Below are positions 1-10,485 of a stretch of DNA of 34,731 bases, piece by piece (the stretch's first letter is position 1; each line of letters begins with the position of its first letter). The stretch lies in assembly GCA_001931905.2 (NCBI GenBank), contig MSJI02000262.1:1-34731 (forward strand). The letters are read 5' to 3'. The notes under the pieces were generated by a model. The model made no database searches and was not told where the DNA came from. It worked only from the letters and a program-made list of their open reading frames with translations. The stretch is from Cladosporium sp. IMV 00045. Lineage: Eukaryota > Ascomycota > Dothideomycetes > Cladosporiales > Cladosporiaceae. The translations under genes were made by a program, and so were the position numbers.

Positions 1-2187
1 TGTCGATCAGATCTGTGGATCGCCAGATTATCGTCTGTATAGCGGTTGAGACCAGCCATGGTATGTCATGTTGGGCAGCAACGACAAAACAGCGCCCGCC
101 TCCGGTTTGTGAGACCGGCCAGGTCGCGAGAACATACGTGGGTAACGTACAAAATGAGTCCGCACAAGCGACGGGTGACAACACCGTTCGGCCGACGGGC
201 TCACTACTGCAGCCAGCACTTCAACCACGTGAGCTCAGTGACACGAGGGCGGCAACGCTTGTTCAGGCCGGCGCAAACGAGGCCCAGCATGAAAGCACGC
301 TCCGGCCGTTGAATGAAGGATTGCTTGTGGGGGACGTGAGGATCTCCAATCAGGGCAATGAGAGAAATCTCCCCCAAGCATCATACCAAGGACGCCGGAA
401 CAATGGGACGAAGGGTGATCCTCGAAACGCAATCCTTGACACAGCTGGGTGAAGTCCTGCAGCAGCGCAACACCAACCCGAAGCGGACAGAGGCGCGTCG
501 AGCGAAGGCACGGCATCCCTGTCAGTGAAGTGGTTGCATGTTGCATGTTTCGGGCGACGCGCAGCCTGTCACATTCCGGCCGAGCAGGGCCAATGGAAGC
601 GACAAGCGACAAGGAAAAGGGCGGCAGGTCGCCGAGGGTGGAAAAAGCGGGCTCACTGCCTGACTCTCAAGTTGTGTTGAACCTCCTGCGCGGCGGGGGC
701 ATGGGAGAGGTTCATGTTGTTGTACGGCATACGAGGCCTGACCGGGATGTGTGAGACTGCGCGGGTGTAGCCAATCCATGCAGCGACATGGTTGGACGTA
801 AGCGAACGGCTTCGAGGGGACAGGATCGCGTTGCATACTGCTCGTGGTGGGAGTTCACCGATCAAGAGTGGTGTGTCTGTGTATCCTCGTGGCCTCATTT
901 GCCTGCCTCGTGGGGAGGACAGATCGCGATCGGAGACTCAACATGTAGATGTATCTGTAGATGGTAGATGGGGGACAGACGCCTACGCCTGACATCTTGC
1001 GCAGCGGCAGTGCAGTATAACGACATTCGTATCAGCTCTAGCGGCTGGCGACACGCATAACGCCCTGCAGAAGCCACGGACCAGACAAAAGAAAGTGAGA
1101 GGGCGGAAGTCCGAGCTCCTCTCCAAAGAAAGCCCTCTCGCATGTTGTGTAATAAGACATGATGGCGGTTGTTCCGTTCCCCGATCCCCTTTCACACGTG
1201 GGGAGGTCTGGCCTTGACTGTGTTTGTGAATGGGGCTGAGCAGGCGAGGAATCGCAGGAAACAAGGATTCGATGATAGTGTTGATGGAGGACAGAAGGTT
1301 TGAGGGCGGGCGACCGCGCCAACTATGATTACAACCGACCTGAGCGGCTCGACCTCACGAGATATTTCATGTCTTGAGAAAATCGAGACACTTTACCTAG
1401 TTCGTAGAGCATTCGCCTTTGGACTCTCACAGTAGAAATACCTACCACCTGTATCCAAAGAATCAATGCAAAAGACAAGATCGAGCTAAGTACAGTAGAT
1501 ACAAGTTGAAGAAAAAAAAGGAGAAAAAAAAAAAAAGAAAAAAAGAAAAAAGGATCGCCATCTTAATATGACACCTTCTATTAAGTCTTATGATTGCTAG
1601 AGTCGATCACATGTGCCTAGGTACCTATCCTTATCGAAAGTTGACATATACAGATTGGATGCATGTATACAAATTCAAAAGTGAAATTTGATCAATACCC
1701 ATATGCCAGAACCTAGCAAGCAGAATGTGGCGCGGCACGTAAGAAGACAATCAGCTGTAAGAACGGGTCGAAAAACAAGATCATTAGATTACACCTCCCA
1801 CCCAACGAGTCACCAAATCGCAACAAGATCAAAAACGTTACAGAATGCATGCTAACAACATCGCAAAGCAACCTCCCTCGAAGCGCCGAAGATCTTTGCA
1901 GACAAGCAGGATGGCCGATCAAAACAAGAGATATGAACAAAGAAAGAGGAAAAGAAATGGAAATGGACACAACCTCTCCGCATAGATAGTCAAAGACCCA
2001 AAAAGCACAAAAAACACAGAGCATCATATTTGCAAGAATAAAAAAAAATAAAATAAAAAAGAAATAAAAACCCTTGCCAACCCAAACATTTTCCCAAGAT
2101 CTTTTCCTTATAAAACACAAAAAACCCAGTAAAAGTAAAAAAGAACAACGAGGCTGTTTCCACGTCTTTCCTTCTTTCTTCCCATTC
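1..2187. other. Gene-free stretch; includes probable 3' UTR of the chitin synthase
   Basis: No reading frame here looks like a protein. Frames are short, change phase, and show no domain, signal peptide or conserved motif. The longer frames on both strands overlap each other, as expected of GC-balanced non-coding DNA. The last few hundred bases, next to the chitin synthase stop, are A-rich on this strand (T-rich on the transcribed strand), which fits a 3' UTR. The window may cut off a neighbouring gene to the left, but nothing shows that. Confidence 0.5.
1508..1554. repeat. Purine-only, A-rich low-complexity tract
   Basis: There are 47 consecutive purines, mostly A runs broken by single G residues. 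A second A/T-rich tract without C lies at about 2037-2070, just beyond the chitin synthase stop. Both are simple-sequence DNA, and no function is visible. Confidence 0.8.
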
Positions 2188-5100
2188 TTACTGGCCATCG
2201 GAGAAATAATTCCTCGAACCCGACCCTTCACGCGCATGACCCAACATGGGAGTCGTAACACTAGCACCACCCATGGTCGCAGTACCCTGAGACCTCGGAC
2301 GGGCAGAGTTCCAAGCGGGCGCACGCAGTCTTCTCTCCTGCTCGAAATCGCCCCAGCGCTTCATGGTGATCTTGGAGGAGTCGAACTCGCCGTCCTCGTC
2401 GTGGCCGCCCTTGTCGGCGCCGGGCTTGGCGCCCGCCGTCTGTCGCGTGTCGCCCCAGCTGAAATCGTCAAAGTGCCAGAAGGAGTAGGTGGGCAGGATG
2501 AAGTTCCACACGGGCAGGGAGATCAGGTAGATGATCATCCAGAGGACGTAGACGAGGCGGTGCGCGGTGATGATGATCAGGACGCCGGGGAGACCGAGGA
2601 TGAGGAGGAGGAGGATCAGGGGGATCGTGGGCGTCGGGGTGTCGGTGAAGGCGGACTTGATGCCGAGTGCGACTGGGGATGGGTGATTAGTGGTGGGGAC
2701 TTGAGGGTGGGGTGTTGTAGGAGTGAGTACTTACTGACGTAGAGAGTGAAGGCGATGGCGGCGGGCAGGACGAGGGTACCGACAAGTTCGATGAAGACGA
2801 CGAACTGCATGCTAAAGCAGAAGGTACCGCAGAGATCTCTGACAAGGACCAGTTCCATGAGGTTGTGCACGGTCGAGTTGATCCAGCGACGACGCTGCGA
2901 GAGAAGAACCTTGAATTCATCTGGAACAGTGGTCTTGCAAACGGCTTGCGGGACGAAGATCTGCTTGCGCTTCGGGAAGGTCTTCAACATGAGCGTCGAG
3001 AGATATCTGTCTTCACCAAGGAGAAGCAAGTTCTTCTTGTGGAGCGTGTCGACGACGTTCTCGGAGTAGTGCTCAACAATGTCAGGGTTAGCGAGGATGG
3101 GAACCCAGTAGTTCTGGCCACCCTTGGGCGTCTTGATGCGGTACATGCAGAAACAACCGGGCAAACAAGTGACACCACCGAAAACGGACTCGAAAGACTT
3201 GCTCTGGTGGTGGGAGATGAAGTACTCAAAGACTTGAATCATGGTTACCCAAGAATCAGTCTTGTTGGCAATCTTGGTCTCACCACACAGACCCATGACT
3301 TCGGGATCCTTGACCATAGCGCTGACCATGTGGGTGAGTGAATCCGGGAAGACCTTGGTGTCAGCGTCAACCATGAGTGCGATCTCGTAAAAGTCGGGAG
3401 ATATGCCAGTGATTTTCCAGATGCCGTTGAACATTTCGTATTCAAGCTCGGTCATACGCTCATCGAACATAACCTTCTGCAAGAAAGACATGAGGATGAT
3501 CTGAGAGTCACGTTTACCGCGGTTACCGGGCTTAGCAACGGTGGACTCCTCGGGGGTACCGCACTTGACGACCAAGACCATGGGGACGCGCTGCTGCCTT
3601 TCCGCAGGGATGACAGAGTCGGCGCCGTAATCGTAGAAACCAGAGTAAACCTTAGCCATGTTGTGACGCTTGCTACCAGAAGCAACGGCGACGTAGGAGT
3701 AGGGTTGAACGTCTTCCGGGTGAACAGCGTGATCTTTCATCATAGACAGACAGACCTCGGGGGTGGAGAGAGCCTCTCCCTTACCCTTGATCAAACCGTC
3801 ACAGACAACAAAGATGAGCTTGTGGCTGTTGGGGTAGTCGGTCATTGCAACGGAGTCCATGGTAGTGCGCATACCCTCGGGTCCTTCAGAGTAGGCGGTA
3901 ATCAGACAGATGGTGTGAGCGAGAGGGTAACCGAACGGCTGCCACTCAGGTGGCGGCTGAGGGACGACAGATTCGTGGATAAAGCCTTGGGGACCCGAGC
4001 CTTCGGAATCGCCATGCATACCGCTGAATCGCTGCGTGGCTGCAGATGGCATAAGGCTGGATCGATCGTAGCTCATGCTTTGCCTGCCGCCGGGGCTGCC
4101 AGCGGTTTGAAGAGTGCCCTCAGAATGGTTTGAGCCAGCGTAACCGGCAGCGCCAATGTTTGACGGAGGGATAAGACGCGTGGTAGAAGACTGGCTGGCC
4201 ATTGTCATCGGCGCAGGCCTGGACTTGGTATCAATGGCGTACGGGCTGGTGAAACGACTGGTAGTTGGCAGGAAGCTGTTACGCTTGTTCGTGCTGCCGC
4301 TGACAGTTGATGCCGGATCCGTTTGTTTGGGAGGCGCGCGGTAGATATCATCAGTCCAGTCTTCGATCTGGTCCTGCCTCTTCTTTTTGTCACTAGTCAT
4401 ACTAGTCTTGTCTGCTGCGAACTTGCGACTGAGGATCCATTGGAAGATCAGAGCGAGCGCAAATTTGGCAACGACAATAGACAGGATGAAAATAAGAGAG
4501 ACATAGAGCACGACCTTAGATGCAATGCAACCGACGGTCTCCGTATCAATCGATCCGACCTTGATGATTTCCTGGAAGCACTGCGCGACTTGCTTCTGCG
4601 AGCTGGAAGCGAATGCGAGAGTGTTGTCCTGGCCGCGGACGGCCTCGTTGGTGCGGATGTCATCGAAAAGTGTGGGATAAGCGACTTGAGAAGTGTTGAA
4701 CCACTGTAGCAAATCGAGATCCAACACATCACCGGAGTAGACCATGAGGTTGCGACTGGAGTTGCGAATGTCATCCCAGGTGAAGAAAACGTCGCCAGAG
4801 CTGGACAGACTGTAGAAGTTGTCGCGGGCTTCGCGGCCTGTGTGGCAAGAGTATCCAAGGTAATAGGGTTCAGACATGTTTGGCGAAGAAGAGCCGTCCT
4901 GGTTGAAGGTGTTGCAAGGGAAGTACCAAGCAAGATTGCCATCATCGTCAGTCGGAACATCCGAGCCATCTGCTGCTGTGATCAATCCCTTGCACTTGCC
5001 ATTGACATTCTGGAAGAGGAAGCTGCCATCCTGGCCACCGTGGGGTTCGTCCATGTCCCAGAGAACATTTCCGCCTCCAGCAATACCACGCGCAAGAGGG

Positions 5101-6119
5101 TGGCGGGACCGAGTCAAATCGTAGGCTTTTCCGTGGAAGATCATGTAACCGGAACCGACGTCGTTGATCGCCAGCCTATCAGGACCACCCTCAGGACAGA
5201 CAACCTGTGTGAAACCGAAAGTGAGGAAACCGACAAAAGTGGCAATCAGCAGGATGATACTGATCAAGCCAATCTTTTCTCTCCATGCTCTTTGCTGCTC
5301 CTTCTTGGGCATGCCGAAACAGCTCAGCACAGCACCAGGAATCCAGAATGTGATCATATGACAGTATGTGCCCCAGAGACTTGGTGTGCCAGAAGGTCCT
5401 TGGGGTTTCTTCTGGCGCTTGTGTTCCTCTGCGCCTCCAGACTTCCTCGACAGCTTTTTGGGCTGTCTCTTGCTGGCGCTTCTGGCCGCCATATCGCCTG
5501 GCGCAGGCGCTTTCTCATTTTGGGGCGAACCAGAACTGCGCGGCTCTCTTGAAGCGTCAGATCTGGAGCTTACTGTGGCATAATCGTCCTCAAGGTGTGG
5601 GTCGTTGCCGGTGATGGAGGGCATGACATTCATGTGCTGAGCATGCTTGCGGTAGTAGTAGTTTGGATCATCCGGATCCTCACGTCTGCGCTCGGGTCTG
5701 ATCATACTCCTCTTTCTCGAAAGATCCTCGGCGCCACCTTGCGATGAGCGGCCAGGATTTATCATCGGGTCGCGATCGCCAGGGGCGTGCGTGGGAGAGT
5801 GGACAGGTCGACTGTGCGATTCCACGCCTCTAGGCTTCTCGGATGTGTACCTGCCCGAGCTTTGGTTATGCGACGAGCTCCTCCTCCTGCGTTGCTGGTC
5901 TCGAGGCTCGTCCTGAGAGCGGTGTTGTGTGTTGCTCGAACGTCGTTGGCGAGCTGCTTCGGCGGATTGACGATCTGCGTCTGAGGAACGCCTCGGTCGG
6001 TCTCTGTTGGCGGAACTGCGGCGGCGCTGATGGGAGGGACGAGGGTGGGAGTCGTAGTAGTTTGAACCCCTCCGTGAAGAAGCCTGCTCAGGGCGCGAAG
6101 GCATGTTGGAGGAAGACAT
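2188..6119 (-). CDS. CHS3: Chitin synthase, class IV (Chs3-type)
   Basis: This enzyme polymerises UDP-GlcNAc into cell-wall chitin at the plasma membrane. It is read in two exons, 6119-2735 and 2672-2188, with a 62-nt intron at 2673-2734 (GTAAGT..CAG). The joined protein is 1289 aa, a usual length for class IV. Residues 1 to about 240 are Ser/Arg-rich and disordered. A membrane segment follows at about 286-308, then a cytochrome b5-like stretch near 320-345 ([12 protein letters not shown]), which marks the class IV/V family. A second hydrophobic segment lies near 540. The GT2 catalytic domain spans about 720-1150 with DAD at 918-920, EDR at 1036-1038 and QRRRW at 1075-1079, so the catalytic set is complete. 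Several C-terminal membrane helices cross the intron junction, and the tail is hydrophilic. There is no N-terminal myosin motor, which argues against classes V and VII. Yeast CHS3, Aspergillus chsD and Neurospora chs-4 are the family counterparts. A probable SKT5-type activator lies divergently upstream. Confidence 0.95.
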
Positions 6120-6125
6120 GCTGGG

Positions 6126-6190
6126 CTGTGGCGTAGGGCTTAGTTACATTCCAAAGGTGATATGGTGGAAGCGAGAGAGCAGAGTCTCAC
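6126..6190 (-). other. Probable 5'-UTR intron of the chitin synthase
   Basis: On the minus strand there is a GTGAGA donor (from 6190) after GCGCAG, a TAACTAAG branch-point-like element at about 6139-6146, and a CACAG acceptor ending at 6126. The acceptor lies six bases before the ATG at 6119. The 65-nt length and the branch spacing match the coding introns of the window. No ATG occurs in the next 60 nt upstream, so it would be a leader intron and would not alter the protein. Confidence 0.55.
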
Positions 6191-7388
6191 CTGCGCCCGT
6201 GGGCTGTGATGCGAGCGTGGCAATAGCGGAACGAATGTGCTATGGGGAGCAGTGTAAGTGAAGCGGTTGTGGTGTGATGTGGATGGGCGTCAAGCAAGCG
6301 CTTGGGAAGAGTGAGGCGAGCGAGTGATAGACGTCAGGCCAGATTGACCCGGATTGACCAGAGTCTCCTCTCAGCGCAGCATAACAGAGCGAATGTGGCA
6401 AGGCAGGCAAGTAACGACAGTAGTAAAGAGGGTGAAACAGCAGAACGGGCGGGAGTGGTATTGTTGCTACGCGACAAGAGACGGGCTAGAGAGCGATGTG
6501 CAGGCCAGCCAGCCCTGTCTCTCCTTGGATGCGAGCGTTGCTTTGGCTTTGGCTTTGCCTCCGCTTGTTGCGAGGGTCGTGCCCTGCGCTAAGCTACCAC
6601 TTTTTGCCACACCAGGCTTAGAATAGATTTGTTCGTGACGGATGAAGGAATATACCCAGGTGGTCATACGAGGATTGGCGAGCTTCCAGATCAAAAGGTA
6701 TATCATTGTGCATAGGTAAGGCAGTGAATCGGCCATGACTGATATGCCGGTTGAGACCACCATTGCTATTTATTGTCGATATTGTCATTGTTTGGTAGAC
6801 TAACCATCCCCGACTCCTGGACCTTCAGGTACGAAAAAGATCACAGCCGCGCCATGCCCCAATTGTTTTTCTACGCGATCGGGGAGTGGAAATCTGACCA
6901 AGAGATGGGCGAAGATGGGCAGAGATGACCCCGCGAGGCCAAGATGATTGGTCGAGCGGCGTTGCTGGGGGACATTGGCGGATGAATGGGCCGCGTGGAT
7001 CTCACAGAGGGGAGAGAAAAGCCACACAGACAACAAGAGAGCAGCAGCATGTCGCCATGTCACCACAGGCGGGATGCTCTCCAGGAAAAGTGAGATGAGA
7101 GTTGAGTGCATGCGTAATGCTCCGCACGTTCCCCTTCTTTTTACTGTGCATACATGTGCATTATACATACGCGTGGGTGTCGTACCTTGACATGTACTAC
7201 ACTACATGAACTCTCACTTCAAGACACACTACTTGTATTTGATTGTCACCACCATTGGAGTGACGGGCTGTGCTTGTGCTCTCTGCCAGTCAAACATCAC
7301 TCCATCATTGCCTTACTCATGCCCGGGATTGGCATCGTAATAGTACCGACACCACTCATCAATAGTCTGTGCCAACATCCTTCTCATT

Positions 7389-7412
7389 CACCACCACCAC
7401 CACCACCACCAC
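7389..7412. repeat. (CAC)8 microsatellite
   Basis: Eight uninterrupted CAC triplets lie in the divergent intergenic region. They are not in any supported coding frame. Confidence 0.9.
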
Positions 7413-7432
7413 AGTAGGGCTCTATTTATGTT

Positions 7433-7458
7433 TTACACCCGCGCCTTACACCCGCGCC
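7433..7458. repeat. Perfect tandem duplication of a 13-bp unit
   Basis: The unit TTACACCCGCGCC occurs twice with no spacer (7433-7445 and 7446-7458). The GC-rich core sits in the shared upstream region of the two chitin-related genes, so a duplicated protein-binding site is possible. Recent slippage is equally possible. Confidence 0.85.
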
Positions 7459-7652
7459 ATCACCCACCGATTATGCTCCGGGAGGTTTAACTTAGTCTAG
7501 GAGAAAAAGGGAGCGGGCATCATCGCGCAACGGCTCACACCTTGTTCCTCTCCTCCGCCCAATCAGCACCGTCAAGGGTTCTGCATGCGCTGCGTATCCT
7601 CTCGCCTCCAAACACGTTTTCCCACGTCGAACTAGGTCAGAGCTGATACATA

Positions 7653-7752
7653 CAGTAACTGCCGCCTGCTTCCGTACTTGTCTGTCACTGTCTGTCACCG
7701 TCTGTGTGTCTCTGTCTTCCTGCGCGCCCGCTCGCTATAGGGGCAGTTACTG
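7653..7752. repeat. 11-bp inverted repeat with a 78-nt loop
   Basis: CAGTAACTGCC at 7653-7663 is the exact reverse complement of GGCAGTTACTG at 7742-7752. A further GTTACTG occurs at about 7800. It could be paired binding sites or a hairpin in the leader of the activator gene. Chance is not excluded at this length. Confidence 0.6.
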
Positions 7753-7857
7753 CTGCGGTCCGCGACACCCCTCTCGTTATATTGGCATTTTTTATTGCGG
7801 TTACTGTCATTGCTCCATCCCGTCGCGGACTCCTGCGCTTCCGAACAATATCACCTC

Positions 7858-7864
7858 TATATAT
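7858..7864 (+). promoter_or_regulatory. Possible TATA element of the chitin synthase activator gene
   Basis: TATATAT stands alone in GC-rich DNA about 570 nt before the ATG at 8434. Pyrimidine-rich sequence follows, as is common around fungal transcription starts. The position implies a leader of roughly 500 nt. Confidence 0.35.
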
Positions 7865-8403
7865 CCCCACCCCAGAAAAGGAATCTGCCTCAGACACTCG
7901 CACGACTCGGCTTCGGGAACAGACCTCACAGGCCCACTAGTTCGGCATCCGGCAGGCTGTCGTGGCAAGCGACAAAGGCGCAAGGGCGAAAGGGAAGCAC
8001 GACAAGACAAAGCCAGCGCCATTTCTCGCCCTCGCCCTGCTCTCCCTGAAATCGCTCGCAATCCCACGAGGAACGTCACAGCGCGCAAGAGCATCTTTCC
8101 GTCTCATCCCCATCCTCCTCCAATCTCCCGTTCGCTCTCGGGGTGCCTGTGATCTGTTCTGCTAGCGGCCAAGTCCCTACAGTAGTCCCAAGCACCAAGC
8201 CAATCCTCCCCGCCGATCCACATCATTCTACCAAGAAGTACTACTCCTACTAGCAAGTCAGTCAGTCAGTAGTCCGTCAGTTCGTTGGTCGCGGTCCCCC
8301 TCACCAGTATTATTACACCACTTCGACTGTAGCATATCGCACGCCAGACGAAACCTAAGACTCATTCTTCCCGCACCGACCTGACTGGCAAAAAAACGTC
8401 GTT

Positions 8404-8420
8404 GTCGTCGTCGTCGTCAT
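8404..8420. repeat. GTC triplet run just upstream of a start codon
   Basis: A short GTC/TCG triplet run ends about 15 nt before the ATG at 8434, inside the probable 5' leader. It is simple-sequence DNA. Confidence 0.6.
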
Positions 8421-8433
8421 CACCGCCTCCAAC

Positions 8434-10485
8434 ATGGCTGCCGAAAACGGCAACCTGAAAGCACCTGGCGAATCTTCTCCCACCCGCCATTCGATCCGAC
8501 AAGTCGAGCAGACACCGCCTGTTGTCTCGCAGGAATTCCCCGCTCGCAAACCCGTACCATACCTGCAACAACCCGAAATGCGATTGCAAGAGTCTCCCTC
8601 CAGTCCAGTCAACATCAGTCCACCTCGACCCGGCATACAGGACCCTGAGACAGCGTCGATCAACCAGGCTTCAGATGGAGACTATCGCTTTCCCGCACAA
8701 GGCGTGCAGTCACCCGACTCGGCACATGTGAGGCATTCTTCAGCATCTTTGCCTTACAGGAGCAGGCCAGATTCCGGACAAGGAAAATATGGGGATGAGC
8801 GCACGCGGAATAGAACATCAACAGGAGCTTTGAAGTCGGACGGATATGGCGATGAAACTTCTCCCCAGGACAACGAGGTGGAGAGGCTGCAGTACAGCGC
8901 ATTTGACGACGCCCCACAAAAGAGGAAGCAACAACAACAGCGTGCGTCACAGGCTACTGTTGCCTCTACTGGTTCGAGCTCTGGGTCAGATCACAAGCTG
9001 AGAGTGCCGGGACCTGGAGCAACTATTGCGCGACCTACATCGACATATTCAATTGGAGCTGAGCGTAGAGGAAGGGGAGGTACAGGCACACCTTTGAGCG
9101 TTTACGATTCTGACACCAGCTCGCCCGGTCTCAGACCAAGAGATGCATCCACCGCTAGACGCTCTCCCGCCTTGAGACCGACGAGCTATATCGATCTGCT
9201 CAACGAGGTTCCCTACCACCAACAGATCGCACCAGGAGGAGGAAATAATGCTGGCCTCCAAAGCGTTGTTGGCAACGCAGCCAGTCTGCTGGATACGAAG
9301 AAAACGCTGGAAATGTACCGGGCGAATGTCAAGAAGACAAACGATGCGTCTGTGCAGTACGAGTTCGCGATTTTCATGATCAACACCGCTCAAGGTAGCG
9401 AAGAGGCGAGCGACGCCGAAGCCGCCCAGCTGATGTCGGAAGCGAAGCAAATCTTGCAGCGATTATCAGACAGGGCATACCCGTTCGCGCAATACTACCT
9501 CGGCGACGGATTCTTCTCCGGCGTCTTCAACAAAAACAAGCCCGATTACGACAAAGCCTTCCCCCTCTTCGTCGCCGCCAGCAAGCATGGACACGCCGAG
9601 GCCGGCTACCGTGCAGCTCTGTGCTACGAATTCGCCTGGGGTACTGCGCGAAGCTACCCCAAAGCCGTGCAATTCTACCGCAACTCAGCGTCGAAGAACC
9701 ACCCCGGCGCGGCCACTCGACTCGGCATGGCATGCATTAAAGGCGACATGGGATTCAGCAAGAGCGCACAACGAACGCGCGAAGGCCTAACCTGGCTCAA
9801 GCGCGCGACCGAATCCGCCGACCAGCAATACAACAGCGCACCCTACGAACTCGGCCTGCTGCACCTGAACGGGTACGGCGACGACGTGTTCAAAGACGAA
9901 GGCTACGCCGCGCAGCTGATCACCCAGTCCGCCGAGCTGGGCCACGTCAAAGCCAACTTCCTCATGGGCCAGGCGTACGAGAACGGGCTGTACGGCTGCC
10001 CGCGCGACGCGGCTCTGAGCGTGCATTTCTACAACGGCGCCGCCTCCCGCGGCATGCCTGAGGCGATGATGGCGCTGTGCGCCTGGTACATGGTGGGCGC
10101 GGAGCCGGTGCTGGAGAAAGACGAAGGCGAAGCGTGCGCGTGGGCCAAGCAGGCCGCTGAATTAGGTGAGTCTCCTCGACGAATTCCCTCCATCAATCTC
10201 CCCACTTCCCAAAGAAAACCCTCACTAACACACACCTCCCCAGGCATGCCCAAAGCCGAGTACGCCGTCGGCTACTTCACGGAAATGGGCATCGGATGCC
10301 GACGCGACGCCCTGGAGGCCAACGTGTGGTACGTCAAGGCGGCCGACTCCGGCAACGAGAACGCGAAGCAGCGCCTGAACATCATCCGCAACGCGGCGGC
10401 CGGCGACCCGGGCATTCCCATGAGTAAAGCGGAGGCGAAGACGAAGGAACTCGGGGGGAAGAAGAAGGTTTTTGGGATCTTTTGA
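8434..10485 (+). CDS. SKT5: Sel1-repeat protein of the SKT5 / chitin synthase activator family
   Basis: Proteins of this family bind and activate Chs3-type chitin synthase at the plasma membrane in yeast. Two exons, 8434-10165 and 10244-10485, give 657 aa. Residues 1 to about 265 are Ser/Pro-rich and disordered. A conserved block near 284-320 (TLEMYRANVKKTND) precedes a run of Sel1-like repeats from about 348 to 622, seen as repeating A-x-x-G-x-x-Y/F units such as AEYAVGYFTEMGIGC and YELGLLHLNGYGDD. The tail is basic (KELGGKKKVFGIF) and lacks the C-terminal CAAX prenylation box of yeast Skt5. The gene is divergent from the class IV chitin synthase, which supports the assignment. The family also has paralogues with other roles, so the direct partner is an inference. 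Confidence 0.85.
   Translation: MAAENGNLKAPGESSPTRHSIRQVEQTPPVVSQEFPARKPVPYLQQPEMRLQESPSSPVNISPPRPGIQDPETASINQASDGDYRFPAQGVQSPDSAHVRHSSASLPYRSRPDSGQGKYGDERTRNRTSTGALKSDGYGDETSPQDNEVERLQYSAFDDAPQKRKQQQQRASQATVASTGSSSGSDHKLRVPGPGATIARPTSTYSIGAERRGRGGTGTPLSVYDSDTSSPGLRPRDASTARRSPALRPTSYIDLLNEVPYHQQIAPGGGNNAGLQSVVGNAASLLDTKKTLEMYRANVKKTNDASVQYEFAIFMINTAQGSEEASDAEAAQLMSEAKQILQRLSDRAYPFAQYYLGDGFFSGVFNKNKPDYDKAFPLFVAASKHGHAEAGYRAALCYEFAWGTARSYPKAVQFYRNSASKNHPGAATRLGMACIKGDMGFSKSAQRTREGLTWLKRATESADQQYNSAPYELGLLHLNGYGDDVFKDEGYAAQLITQSAELGHVKANFLMGQAYENGLYGCPRDAALSVHFYNGAASRGMPEAMMALCAWYMVGAEPVLEKDEGEACAWAKQAAELGESPRRIPSINLPTSQRKPSLTHTSPGMPKAEYAVGYFTEMGIGCRRDALEANVWYVKAADSGNENAKQRLNIIRNAAAGDPGIPMSKAEAKTKELGGKKKVFGIF
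10166..10243 (+). other. In-frame, stop-free intron of the activator gene
   Basis: The intron has a GTGAGT donor, a CTAAC branch-like motif near 10225 and a CCCCAG acceptor. It is 78 nt, a multiple of three, and has no in-frame stop. Splicing joins AAELG to MPKAE and restores a Sel1 repeat. Reading through would add 26 Ser/Pro-rich residues in the repeat. Confidence 0.85.

Larger units (their letters stand above)
6191..8433. promoter_or_regulatory. Shared divergent intergenic region between chitin synthase and its putative activator
   Basis: These 2.2 kb lie between two genes transcribed away from each other and hold no convincing coding frame. On the activator side they contain a (CAC)8 run, a perfect 13-bp tandem duplication, an 11-bp inverted repeat, a TATATAT element and long pyrimidine-rich stretches ending near the ATG. 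These look like promoter and leader DNA. The length and the TATA position suggest a leader of several hundred bases for the activator gene, but transcription starts cannot be seen directly. Confidence 0.6.

Noticed and set aside
2074..2742. 222-codon frame on the plus strand
   Set aside because: It is antisense to the chitin synthase 3' end and runs through its exon 2 and intron. The composition (Glu/Asp/Gly-rich) is a shadow of the real gene.
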